This document shows, piece after piece, positions 23,664 to 35,350 of a stretch of DNA of 64,000 nt (its first letter is position 1; every line of letters begins with the position of its first letter). The stretch covers positions 9,028,634 to 9,092,633 of the forward strand of contig JAPTYO010000010.1 of assembly GCA_036873135.1 (NCBI GenBank), written 5' to 3'. The stretch comes from Clarkia xantiana subsp. parviflora (lineage: Eukaryota; Streptophyta; Magnoliopsida; Myrtales; Onagraceae). The notes under the pieces are model-generated. The model did no database searches. It had not been told where the DNA came from and saw nothing but the letters and a program-made list of their open reading frames with translations. The position numbers and the translations under genes were made by a program.

Positions 23664-24458
23664 GTGTAAGAACACAAGAAGGGCTGAATAATGGCCCATG
23701 TTGACGGGAGATGTCTGAATGTTCAAATGTTGATATTAAGGGTCTGAACTATCATGTTTGTTGTTTTTCGGTTTTCCGTCCAAATTTTCTGTTAAATTTA
23801 ACAGAACCACGTGAAATGTCAGATTACCCATTTGCAATTATTGTAACAATTTAGCAATTTAATTAATGAAATATAAATTGTCTAAAATACCCCTGCCCAC
23901 TAATTATGCCCTTAAAGCCACCACGGCTCCGGCCACCGCCACCCCGACTCCGGCGACCACCACCCGGCTCTGGCGACCACCACCTCAGCTTCGGCGACCA
24001 CCACCCAACTCCGGCGACGCCACCACGGCTCCGGTTGGGGCCAAATCGGAGCTACCGGCCCCGATTGGCCCTTTCGGAGCTTTTTTGGCTCCGATCGGGA
24101 CAATCGGGGCCGGTAGCTCCGATTTGGGCCCAACTAGAGCCGTGGTGGAGGTCGCCGGAGCCGGGGTGGTGGTTGCCGGAGTCGGGTGGCGGTTGCCGGA
24201 GCTGTGGTGGCTTTAAGGGCATTTTCGTCTTTTCAGGTCAAGCATGTGAGGGTCGGAGGGCATTTTCGGGATTTCAGTTTATTTTCGGTCACATACCAAG
24301 CATGTGACCAAATTCCTTTAGTTTTAACGGCAAAAATTGACGGAGACTCTTATATAAACAAAGTTGAAAATTCGGACCTTTAATATTAACATTTGAACAT
24401 TCAGACCTCTCCCGTCAACATATGCCAAAATTCATGCCCTTCCCGTGTTCTTTAACCC
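23664..24458. mobile_element. Foldback element with GC-rich palindromic core (family of 44385-45228)
   Basis: Left end GTGTAAGAACACAAGAAGGG pairs with right end TTCCCGTGTTCTTTAACCC. Inner 'gttgacgggagatgtctgaatgttcaaatgttgatatt' has an inverted partner ending near 24420. The core (23915-24215) is GC-rich, alternating CCGGCGACCACCAC-type and CCGATTGG/CGGGGCCGG-type units in both orientations. The arms share the 'ggttttccgtccaaattttctgt' and 'gggcattttcg' segments with the catalase-intron element. The left terminus is decayed and I see no target duplication. Confidence 0.72.
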
Positions 24459-24459
24459 T

Positions 24460-27400
24460 TCCAAAAATGAAAAAAATGATGATTCATCAACATAGGAGTA
24501 CACAAATTCTGGGACAACTTTTATTATCTTCTCCGTGCAGAAGCAAAACATCACCACTGAAGCGACGTATATTCTATCCAAAGCTCTGGTCATAATATAC
24601 TTCAGAAGTTCACTGCAGAGCAGGTTGCTTCAATGGAGTTTTCTTGTGAGCCAAGCAAATTATCGCTATTTTCCCGAGATTGGATTTCACCAAATTTTCT
24701 TCTACCTTATAATAATAACTGTTGTGTAGAGTAGGCATGTTGAAGGATTAAGTTAAGCAGATAGGGTAGGGTAGGGTAGGGGCCGTTTATTATATTTGCC
24801 AGCTTATGATTGTATTCATCGTGTCATCCATGAAGATGCACCCTAATTTAGATCAAGTTGGCGCGTTTTTTTTTTCTTTTAAATTTTTTGGGAAATATAG
24901 AAATTTTATACATTAGGGTTATCGATCAAATTGTTTGCTAGCATTGTCGAACAAATTATTAGTTGATTTTTTAAAATATATTACTAGCTTAGTTTAACAT
25001 GTTAGGATTGGATTTTCATCTAATTTGACCGGAATGAGCACATGATTAACAAATATGCATCATATTAATAGTTAATGTTTATGCAATTAAACAAATTACT
25101 AACTTCATCGTGTGCTGTAAATTTATACGGAATTTGATTTGAGTTAACATAATGTTTAAAAAATTTCATATAGCAATTGAAGAAGTAACCCTATATAATG
25201 AGTAGAAATTAATTGTTTAATCAGTTTAGGAAGCAATAGAAAATAATAGTATTATATATATCAATTACGTCTCTTTTATTGAATAGCAAAATTCAAGTCG
25301 CAATGAATGAGTTTTCATATTTGGCAGATTCGTCAAACATGAGTTTATATTTATATTGTTGACATGATTAAATTAAATTAAAAGCCTTATAATTTGGTAT
25401 AGATGCGTGCATAGGACTGGACTACCTATTTTTTCCATTATTATCACATCATATACACGTATATAAATTTTTAGAACGTATATATATATTTTTGTCCATG
25501 TAATTCACAGTTTGCCAATTGCCAAAAAAAATATAGTATTCACAGTGACAATGTTTTTGCAGTGAATTAAACATGCCTTAGAATAGGGCTGAATATATAG
25601 GATCTAATTAAAATAAAAATAAATTAAAAAAAAACTCTATAAAAAGCAATAATATATAGGGTAAATAACAAACTAAAAAAAAAGTATTTTGAGATTTTTT
25701 TTTTGCCACTAATTTGTTGGTTTATCACAAATCTAGGCATGGTTAGTTTCCCATTCATCTAACATAAATGATGACTAATTAAGTATGTTAGGTGGCTTTC
25801 TGGTTGACCTATCATCAGTTAGTTAATAACATTTTCTTATAGTTTCATTGACCAATTTTTTTTTTCTTATAGTTCCAATTAAACAAAAATTGAAGTTGTT
25901 TATTATGTTTCCCATTTCCTTCTATAAACTTCATAAATATTATCAGGAAAAAGAAAATCATTTTTTATGCCCTAAAAATACAACACGCTTCTAATGTACT
26001 CATACTTATTTAACAACTATATAAAGCTGCTCGATTAAATAAGATAATTTCACATATGAAATGAATGATTATAATGTTTAAAATTAATTTAGAGTTTCTT
26101 GATCCAATTTTTTAATATTATGTTACGTGGCAAAAAAAAAAGAATCAACTTTAAAACGCGTTAGAAATTTCATTATCAGATATAATTATATTATTTAATA
26201 ATATATATAAACAATTTTATTTCCTTTTGTTTAAAATCATATTATTAAATTTAAAATATTTTAGTTAAAGAGTCATGACTTTTTCTATAGTATTCCAATT
26301 TACGCACTATTTTTTTAATGTGAAAATAATTATGATACATTTTATCTAGTACATATAATATTATATACTTTTAATATACATATCTTGATATAAAAAAAAT
26401 TATTATAAATAAAACACAAAAGCTCATATAATATATATTAATTAGAATATAATTTTTAATACATAACCAAAATGCAAATTAATAATTATTATGATATAGA
26501 TTTTTATTTATGTTAAATTCCACGCAACAAGTTAATAATAAATTTTCTGTTCTTCTGATGCATTTTCTTAATTTTGTATTTTCCAATTTGACGGCTTCCC
26601 TTTCTATTTTTTTTTTAAAGTAAAATTAAGTTTTAAGTAGATCAATTGCTTTATACAATTTACAATTATTCGTTGGCCAATTTTTTTTTATAATTATTCC
26701 AACTTTGTCCTTTAGTTATTGCTATTTTCTTCAAAAAAAAAATTATTTAAAAAAACATTTACAATAATTTTATGTAGAAATATTTGAAAAAATATAATGA
26801 AAAAGTATATTTTATTTTCTTTCTATAAAAAAGATTTTTCCGTTTTTAAAAATTTATATCATATTTATTTTTATTAAAAATATTTTTAAATATTTTTTTT
26901 ATTTATTGAATAAAAAATATATTTTTTTATTTATTTAAATTTTTATGTAATTTTTTAGATAATACGTATTTAAGTTTTAATTTTATTTTTACGATTTTTT
27001 TCTATGTTCAACTTAAAAAATTTAATTGACTGACTTACTAATTAAAAGGTTATTGCCAGTTATATGAAAACCCGAAGTCATTAGTTACTAGTTAAACGGA
27101 TAAAAAAACTAATAGCGATCAGTTTTTAGAAATTCACTAAAGTTAGAGTTTTTTTTTTAAAAAAATTAATTAATTAATTTCAGAAGTTGCTAAATGTAGA
27201 ACAATCTACAACTACATACTTTTATTATTTTAAAATATACCCTAATTTATATTGTAAATAATATAAGATCAAAGGAATAACTAAAAACTAAGCAACACTT
27301 TTGGCACAAAAAAAGGTATAGATCTAACCAAACTCAAAGCAAAGGAGAATGGACTACTTATACTAAATATAAATAAAAAATTATATATGAACAACCAGAT

Positions 27401-27750
27401 AAATTCCAACCAATTTTTTATTTTTTTATTTATCGTTATATTATATTGTATTATACATTCTTCCTCTTCTTACTATATTTTAATATTCACGATATGTAAT
27501 AATGATTAAAAAAAAAGTAAGCAAATACAAAAGCTCTAACAAGTATTTTATGTGATCACTTCTCTAATTCTCTTTTAAACTTTCGGAGTTTCTATTATTT
27601 TCACCCTCCTAAAATAAAAACTTATGATTAAAAGAATGGTACCTAAATAATTTCCTAGCCTGATATTCACCGAAAAAATGTTGTCACGACCAATCCAACA
27701 TCATTAAGGCATGAACACGAAACATCATGCAACGCTTGTCTTGTTCTCTA
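24460..27750. other. AT-rich intergenic DNA; no gene seen
   Basis: Very AT-rich DNA with many A/T homopolymers and a short TAGGG run (about 24763-24780). No open frame longer than about 65 residues has any recognisable character. Regulatory sites may be present but none is supported. Confidence 0.6.
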
Positions 27751-27754
27751 CCCG

Positions 27755-29647
27755 TCATCTCTTCCATGCAACTCTTCGGCCACCCTCCGTCGTGTTCGAT
27801 TCCGCCCTGAACCACCGCCCCGTCAGCATCTTAAGCCGATCGTCCGTCACCTCACAGAATTTCTCCGGCCAATCCTCGGGCTCGACAGCCTGGAACCCTA
27901 GACCAGGGGTGCGGTCCTTGGACATGGGGTTCACTGCCTGGGTCCAGTCGACCACGTAAGCCGAAACTCTTCGTCGGAACTTGGTTTTGAATTCCGGCCA
28001 CGCTTGGTATTTATAGTGGTTGATCAGACCGTTCTCGAGCCCCAAACGGTGCGTTTTGAAACTGGGTTTTAACGTGAAGTGGTGAATCACGTTAAGTAAT
28101 GAGTCGTCGATTGCGTCTAGTAAAACCATGGACTTGTGCCGCTGCTCGAGTCGTCTCCGGCAGGTGTAGCCGTGGACCACGCCCTCGGCTGGGTGGGTTC
28201 TATGGCCGGACGGGCCGAATTCGTAGCAACTGATCGAGACCTGCCCGATTTGGGAAGAAATAGAAGTATTGGAAGGTAGGAGATCGGACGGGATTGACTG
28301 ATCCGGCGGCGAGGGGCGGTTGAGCCACGGTGGCGCGTATAGATATTCGTCCACGTCGAGGAACAACATCCAGGTGCATGATTGGTTGGACGATACGGCG
28401 GCGTGTGAGAAGCCTGCTTCCTGAGTCTTCGCCCACGGCCAGTAAACCGTACGGACGTCGTATCCTTCGTCGTTGAGATTCTCGACAACGGAGTTAAGGT
28501 TGTCTTCGCTGCCGTTGTCGTACAAAAGGAAGCGGTTGACGCCGATCTTGGAGTGGTAGACGACCCACTCCTTTAAGACCTTGGCCACGTTGTAAACCAT
28601 GCTGGTGGCGCATGTTAGCGCCTTTGTTGAGTCTTCTGCTAACGTGAGCATGCGCGGGGTGTAGTACGCCGTGGTTGGCATAACGCGCTTCTCGCGTGCA
28701 ACTTCGATGGAGACTCTGACATTGGTGGCGGGTGATGTCAGGACTGGGTGGGGGCACCGGAACACTTCCTGGAAGGAGTGAGTGACGGCGGTTCTGACGG
28801 CGTTAACGGAGGGATCGTCGCCGGTGAAGAATACGCAGTTGAAGGCTTCTGGATATTGATTTATTCCCTGTCGATTGTTCAGACCTTTAGCGAAAACGAC
28901 GACGTCTGCTTCAGTTGAGAGCGATTCGTACGTCATGAATTTCCAGAGGATTAGCTCCGGTGTCGGCCGGAGGATGCTGGTGTCCGACGGAGAACGCGTC
29001 AGGAGTGGCTGACGATACGGCTGCTGGCGGCGGATTTTCGACGGTAAGCCGCATAGGAATGTCATTCGATTTGGTGAAGGTAGCACCCCGGCGAACCTCG
29101 CCGGTGAGGTGGCATTGTTCTGGAACAAGCAGGAGAAGCCACCGGTGAGAATCGGATCTGGAGTGAGGCCGCTCTCCAGGTGAACCACGACTAGGACCTC
29201 CCAGTCAGGGAGGAGGACGGCGGTGGTACCTTCGACGACAGCGCCAAGTCCGTGGCCGGTGCTGTTGAGGCCGTCGAAAGGTGACTGATCGCTCACGGTC
29301 TCTACTTCCACCTGCTGGATCACGATCGAGGAAACGTTGCGGACACGATTTGATTCAGGCTCGACGATGGCGCGGTTGAGGGGGTCATGATCAGCAGACT
29401 GCGGCATCCGGAGGCCGAAAACAGCTGAACCATCGCCGGCGATCGCGGCGGCAATGGAGGAAGAGCGGAGGTTGGTGAATGGGGACGACAAACTTATGTG
29501 AAGGCAGACAAAGGCGAAGAGCGCCAATGAAGTGAAGACAAATGCGAGGCGAGTTCTGCTCTTGCGTCGAATCTTGTGGACGCCGGAGTTTGGATTGAAA
29601 TCGGACATCGCCGCCGTGGAAGAGGAAGGAAGAAGACATACAGGCAT
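27755..29647 (-). CDS. Glycosyltransferase family 92 (DUF23) protein
   Basis: An intronless 630-residue type II membrane protein. A basic segment (HKIRRKSRTR, about 25-33) precedes one transmembrane helix (LAFVFTSLALFAFVCLHISL, 34-53), then a luminal stem. The GT92 catalytic region is from about residue 330 on, with VVYHSKIGVNRFLLYDNGSEDN, the acidic motif LFLDVDEYLY near residue 430, CYEFGPSGH and a C-terminal HYKYQAWPEFKTKFRRRVSAYVVDW. Plant GT92 proteins include the galactan synthases GALS1-3. This one is longer and looks closer to the At1g27200/At5g40720-type group, whose acceptors I cannot state. Action in the Golgi on cell-wall or glycoprotein glycans is inferred. I keep the first ATG; M14 (MSDFNPNSG) is an equally plausible start. 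The coding region is much more GC-rich than its AT-rich flanks. Confidence 0.9.
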   Translation of the reverse strand: MPVCLLPSSSTAAMSDFNPNSGVHKIRRKSRTRLAFVFTSLALFAFVCLHISLSSPFTNLRSSSIAAAIAGDGSAVFGLRMPQSADHDPLNRAIVEPESNRVRNVSSIVIQQVEVETVSDQSPFDGLNSTGHGLGAVVEGTTAVLLPDWEVLVVVHLESGLTPDPILTGGFSCLFQNNATSPARFAGVLPSPNRMTFLCGLPSKIRRQQPYRQPLLTRSPSDTSILRPTPELILWKFMTYESLSTEADVVVFAKGLNNRQGINQYPEAFNCVFFTGDDPSVNAVRTAVTHSFQEVFRCPHPVLTSPATNVRVSIEVAREKRVMPTTAYYTPRMLTLAEDSTKALTCATSMVYNVAKVLKEWVVYHSKIGVNRFLLYDNGSEDNLNSVVENLNDEGYDVRTVYWPWAKTQEAGFSHAAVSSNQSCTWMLFLDVDEYLYAPPWLNRPSPPDQSIPSDLLPSNTSISSQIGQVSISCYEFGPSGHRTHPAEGVVHGYTCRRRLEQRHKSMVLLDAIDDSLLNVIHHFTLKPSFKTHRLGLENGLINHYKYQAWPEFKTKFRRRVSAYVVDWTQAVNPMSKDRTPGLGFQAVEPEDWPEKFCEVTDDRLKMLTGRWFRAESNTTEGGRRVAWKR

Positions 29648-30938
29648 TGAGCTCTGGGTTTTGGAGAGGCTTAATTCATTCAGATGAGAAATAAAAAAGG
29701 ATTTCGGTAATAAATATATATAAAATAATAATAATAAATAATGATAATATTCTTTGTTTGTTTGGAATGTTCGGTCCGATACAGCGGAGGTTAGTCTTGT
29801 TGGAGATTCTTGTGTATAATTTCAGTGCATTTTTGTTATTTTTATATATGTGTTTCCTACTTATTTAAAAAACAAAACAGAAATTATATATATATATTTT
29901 AAGAAGTTGGAGCAGGTTAATAAATTAAGATATATTTTATTATATAATAATTACTAAAATATGTTTCTTATTTATTGGTGTCAAACTAAAATTGATAAAA
30001 ATAACTAAAATATGCTTCTTTTTTTTTTCCAAACTAAAAGATGGTTCAATTGGTTAAAAAAGGGGTAACAAAGAGGTGTTAAAATAGAAGTAATTTTAGG
30101 AGTTTCGTTTATGATGATACTTAACTCTGTTGAGAAGTTTCCTACTTTATATACAACAATTAATTAATTGCTCAACAACACTAGATAATAGGAGCTTTCA
30201 GTACGCTTATTTATGACATTTATCTAATATATGGAAATATTAAATAACCTGATTCCACGTTAATGCAAACCCCGTATAGATAAAATGTTATATTTTTATT
30301 TTTAATCGAATCGATATTATAAGTTAAACTTATATATATAATAATAATAAAAATCAACGATAAATAGACAGGTCAATTTAGTAGAATAATAATGTTTGAA
30401 GGCAACATATATACGTCTCTGGCTAGGAGGACCGATTCCCGCCAGCTGATCGGGTTGGTCAATAATTATGTGTATTTCTTTTAATTAAATTTAATCTGAT
30501 AAATCAATCTGCCGACCTATAACTAAATAAAAAAAATAAAAAATAATAATAATATATATGTCAATAATTAAAACAAACAAACAAAAGAAAATTAGAAGCG
30601 AGTGTAAAGAGGAGAAAAAGTCTTAATCACATGGAAAAAATAGTTGGCAACTAAAAAGAGAACTCGTTTTGCTTCCGGTGCTGACTTGTTCCTATTCCAT
30701 TTGGTAGTTTTTTTTTTTTTTTGGCATGATAGTCCATCTGGTAATTAGAAATGGATTAAATACAGAAAAGATTAATATTAGATAAGATTTCTCATTTCAA
30801 TCCAACTTTTTGTACATAAAGAAAATCTATTAAATGTATAATTTGTGTTAATTTTTACTCAAACACACATATTTCTGTCCATCTCTAAGTTTTCTATACT
30901 TTTTTCTATATTCGATGAATTTTTCCCTACTATATATA
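29648..30938. other. AT-rich upstream region of the GT92 gene; no gene seen
   Basis: It contains the promoter side of the GT92 gene and AT-rich spacer with short TA and AAT tracts. No coding sequence or clear element is visible. Confidence 0.5.
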
Positions 30939-31468
30939 GGGTTAATAACCAAATTAGTACCGGTACTTTAATTAACTTAAAATCGCTATATGTATTTTAA
31001 TTTTTTAAAATTGGATACTCGAATATTCAATTTCCAGTAAATTCCTACTTTTTTCTATTTTCGTCAAATCGAACAGAAACTAAATATGTTTCTGTCACGT
31101 GAGGTATTTTCATTTGATCCCACGAATGATTCAAAGATAAATTGAAAGTTTTGCAATAAAATACAACTGATTGGATGATCAATTGAAAGACATTATTCGA
31201 ATTTGGCAGAAATCCAATTGAGCATCCAATTGGTGAAGGTATTTCACTGCAATACTTTCAATTTATATCTGAATTCATTGTGGGTACACATGAAAAGACC
31301 ACACGTGATGAAAACATATTCGTTTTCTGTCAAAATTGACGGAAATTGAAATAGATGTAGCAATTTGCTATGAAATTGGAAATTCAGATAACCATTTTTT
31401 TAAAAATAAAGTTTAGGCATCAATTTGTGAATTGCTCAAAGTTTAGATAACAATTTGGTTATTTTATG
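30939..31468. mobile_element. Foldback element with GGGTTAATAACC terminus
   Basis: Left end GGGTTAATAACCAAATT pairs with right AATTTGGTTATTTTATG. Further inverted pairs are 'cacgtgaggtattttcat' with 'atgaaaagaccacacgtg' and 'aattgaaagttttgcaat' with 'gcaatactttcaattt'. The whole 530 bases can fold into one long hairpin. The right boundary is uncertain by a few bases and I found no target duplication. Confidence 0.72.
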
Positions 31469-31469
31469 C

Positions 31470-32788
31470 ACAAATAAAAGTTTGAGTCACCACCTTTGGA
31501 TATTTTCCGAAGCGGTTTACTAAAAGGTAACTCTATGATCGTTCAACAATATTATGATATTTTAACACATAACATGACCGACAATTATAAAATTTAAAAT
31601 GTTTCAGGAAATTTTATGTAATTAAATTTAATTGTATGTATTGTTTCATATCTATATATTTATTTTTATTACTATCATATTATTTTTTAACTTTAAGTCA
31701 CATAATTAATGAACTACAACTATTTCACAATACTCGAATTTACGAACTATCTTTTTCATGTGAAAATAAATATAAATAAATCTTTATTAACATATAATAT
31801 CATATATTTTTAACATCCGTGTATTAATAATAACAAGTTGATTAAGAATAAACTTATAATTTCTTACAATATATGATAAATTATACAAAACATAAATTAA
31901 TAAATATTTAAAAAATAATTTGTGCGCAATATGGGTGACTAGCTATGTTATTTTTATATGTAGGAATATAAATATCTCATATTCTCTAGGATATAACGAA
32001 TATAATACATTTAAATTTTAAAGTGTAAAATATAGATTTGAGCCCTTTTTTTTTGTTTACCGTCAGCTATATGTTCAATTTTATTGTATGGTTTAGCTTT
32101 CGTATAGTGAATTTTCATTTATTTATTTATTTGAATTCCCTATTGAGTATGATATCATGTATACTATTCCTGTATTCATTATTTATTTTTCATGAATTGA
32201 TACGTGTTTATACCGACATAGAAGAACCCAAATATCACCACGTACATAATTCAACGCAAACACTTATACCAAACATATTATGGTGATATGTGGTGAAGGT
32301 GATATTTCTGCATATTTTAATACATGATATGATTGAGACTTTGAGAGGTATTTATTTTATTTTTTTGGCCATCGAGAGGTATTTATTTAAATAGTAAGCA
32401 CTGATTGGAAGAGATGACGTGAGGGCCAATCCAAGTTGACAACAAAAAGCCAATAAGAGCTGCTGATACAATGGCACGTAAAGTATATATATATACAGAA
32501 CGGACGGCCCAGCTTGATTAAACTTTCTATTATTATCGTTATCATAAGTATTACAAAATGATTAAATAATTATTTTGGCAACTGATTAAAAATAATTGAA
32601 TTATCAATAATAACAGTTGAGAAGATTATAATATGTCTTTATTTTATCGGTTATAAAGTAATTAATTTGCATGTAAAATAGTCAGAGAAGAAGGGTCAAG
32701 ATGACCATCCCACCAACTTTGTCTAGCCACTGAATTTTAAAATTCAACATTTATAGCCTAATAATTCGTTTAAACCATGTAATATATA
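31470..32788. other. AT-rich spacer; no gene seen
   Basis: An A/T-rich region leading to the LTR retrotransposon. A short open frame at 32038-32286 is hydrophobic and low in complexity, and nothing supports it as a gene. Confidence 0.5.
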
Positions 32789-32793
32789 TATAG

Positions 32794-33798
32794 TGTTGCG
32801 TCCTGGATGAATGAGGTCACGGGGACGCGTCGGTTTGTGTAATTGTGCGGGCCGTAACCCTTCTGTCAGGCGGAGGTTGGGCCACTGACGAATGTTCGGA
32901 CTTACTCCCGTGCGAGGTTTGTGTCTCGGATCGGCTGTGACTCGGTACGGATATGACCCGGTACGGATGTGACTCGGTACGGATGTGACTTGGTACGGAT
33001 GTGACCCGGTACGGATGTGACTCAGGGCGGATGTGACTCAGGGCGGATGTGACTCAGGGCGTCGGAACCTGCACCAAGGACCAATGCTAGCACGGAGAGG
33101 GGGGGTGGTGCTAGCGGAGCCCTCTCCGATGCCTAAGTTACTATAGTGGCAAAAAGGTAATTTCTAGAGAGAGAGAATTCTAGAGAGAAGTCAGAGCTCA
33201 AAATACCAAAGTTGGGCAAATGAGAGAGTGAGTGAAAATGGGTGGCCAAGGTCTCCTATTTATAGGCTTCCTTGAGACCGGACCCGGTTTTATAGCGGTT
33301 TGATGACGGTCCAAGAAAATAAGCGGGAACCGTTGTCCATATTGGTAATGCATGAACTTGACTTCTCTACACGTAATGACGATCGCGGACACGGTAATCG
33401 CGGATACGGCAATCGCGCAATACCCGTGGCGGAACCCGGACCTCGTCGAAATTGGGCGATTCGGCGAGGTCCGGATTGCCGTGCGATCCGGACCTCCGGG
33501 TTGCATGCAATCCGGAGGTCCGGATTGCTGCAATCCGGATGTCCGGATTGCAAGCAATCCGGACGTCCGGATTGCTTGCAACCCGGACGCCCGGGTTGCT
33601 GCAACCCGGACGCCCGGGTTGCTGCAACCCGGAGGTCCGGATTGCACCGCAATCCGGATGTCCGGTCCGGTCACGCGTAAATGCGTTTCCGGACCGTTTT
33701 GACCCTTGGGAGACGTTTTTCGAGACGAGATGTAATTTTTGACGCGTTTGCAAGGCCCGAAGCATAGATACGAACCCGAATTGGACATTTATCCATCA
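32794..33798 (-). repeat. 3' LTR (1005 bp)
   Basis: Minus-strand reading begins TGATGGATAAATG and ends GGACGCAACA. It contains a 7-unit palindromic array (33478-33668) near its U3 side, a minus-strand TATA box (33256-33265) and about eight 16-bp units of the TGTGACTCGGTACGGA type (about 32936-33060). It is 25 bases longer than the other LTR, accounted for by one extra palindromic unit. Confidence 0.93.
33478..33668. repeat. Tandem 22-24-bp CpG-rich palindromes in the 3' LTR
   Basis: Seven units of the form GCAATCCGG-N4-CCGGATTGC or GCAACCCGG-N4-CCGGGTTGC. The unit centred on GGACGTCC is a perfect palindrome. The other LTR (41632-41798) has six units. The short open frames over this array on both strands are products of the symmetry. 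Confidence 0.88.
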
Positions 33799-33811
33799 CT
33801 TGCCCCCGAGT
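33799..33811 (-). other. Polypurine tract of the LTR element
   Basis: Directly before the 3' LTR on the minus strand the sequence reads CTCGGGGGCAAG and then TGATGG. A G-rich purine tract abutting the LTR start is the usual primer for plus-strand synthesis in LTR elements. Confidence 0.75.
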
Positions 33812-35300
33812 CAAGTAACGGTTTAGAACCTTTCTTGACTCTATTTTAAGCTAGGATATTTGTCCAATTTGAGTTTGACGCTAACCTTTCAATTTTGATT
33901 GTCGGTCGGACGTAGGAATCTTGATTTCGTCCGTCGTTTGGCTTTTCGGCCGAATGTTTTTATTTCCTGTTATCATGGTTAGTGCAATAGGAAATGTATA
34001 TGTGCGAACATGATCATCGTCGGGGACGCGAGTAAACAGTAATGCACTTATGCGAGAATGCGTCTATCAACATGTATGCACGAATAATGGACGTGGCAAG
34101 ATCGTAAATATGTAATGCAAGATAATAGAAATTGTATGTTTCTAAAATGACTAAGTGATTACCGAATCATGGATCATGCAATTGCAACATACGCACATAA
34201 TGATGAGTTTGATACGTGCGACGTCAAGATATGCATAGGAGTGGATAGTTTTAAAAAGAGAGGATAGAGTGTACCGTAGGGGTTTAGTCTTGAGTGTAGG
34301 TAAACTAATTCTTTGATCCTTATCCACAAAGCATCTCTTTGGGATTAGTAAATACACACATCCCCATTTATTCTTCCAGCACCCTAGGAGTTCACCATTC
34401 CATCTCCTTTGCAGGTAATTCACTCACCCTTTCCCGAAATTGCTTTTATGTTCAAAGTTCCTTCGCCGTCGGGGAGCTTAGATACGTTTTGACAGTTTCG
34501 AGTCTGATTTTTGGCTTGTTTTTGGAAGTTGACACCATCATTCGACTCGGCTCGTCGCAAGGATTCCAGCGCCGCCTTCGGAGCCGCCAGAAGACCTCCC
34601 ACGCGCCCTCACGCGCCGCCGCGAGTGGAGTGGCTTCGCCGGAGCGTGTGGCCCACGCGCCGCCTTCCCGGGCTCGCCTCGTTTCGGTCCACACCTTCCC
34701 GGAATCGTCTCGACGAGGGGAATCCATTGGGATACTTTTCGTCACGTTTTGAGGTAGTTTGGAAACCCAATTTTAACAGATTGCTTCGACTTGAATGACA
34801 ATGTCACCGGATTGTTGTTCGTTTGGGCCATTTTTCGTTGTTGATGTATGGAACTGCTTGTTGATGCTTGTATATTGAATAATTGCTGATTGATTGCCGT
34901 TACTATCGCCGTTAGTTCATAACTTAGACGATTTTCACTCCCGTAGGTAGTTGAGGTAGAATTCTTCGTTCGGACATAGTGCCCCCGTGTCCTTGTGTAG
35001 GAGTTTTTGGTCGGTATGCATGATTTTCCTTCTTGGCTGGTTTGATGGTTGACGGGGATTGCCCAATAACTTTAGGCATAGTCACTAGTCGTCTTGACGC
35101 CTTAGAGAAAAATTTCCCTTAAGCGTTGCCACGTTCGATCTTTACGGTTTGTCGCGTTAATTCCATCGTTTGCATGATAGCTCCTTAAGACGTTAGTCCC
35201 TTCCTTGGTACGTACCAATTTTACTATGTGCGTGGAACATAGATGTCGTCGTATGAGCTTTGTCGATGAGCGTCGTAGGTGTGCCTAAGGGGCATAGCTA
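33812..35300. other. Retrotransposon interior, 3' region; no recognisable domain
   Basis: Non-repetitive interior sequence. A GC-rich patch at about 34545-34720 stands out from its surroundings and is open in several frames. I recognise no protein in it, but it could be a captured host fragment. Confidence 0.5.
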
Positions 35301-35350
35301 CTCGTTGTATGCAATCCATTTTTGTTAACATGTATGTGTGTGTTCATGAA

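Noticed and set aside
23866..24307. Pro-rich open frames of 116-133 residues
   Set aside because: Same cause as above, within the foldback element at 23664-24458.
24763..24780. Interstitial telomere repeat
   Set aside because: The unit is TAGGG repeated about four times, not the plant TTTAGGG, and too short.
33198..33788. Arg/Pro-rich open frames in the LTR (also 41353-41918)
   Set aside because: They follow from palindromic repeats and occur in both strands of both LTRs.
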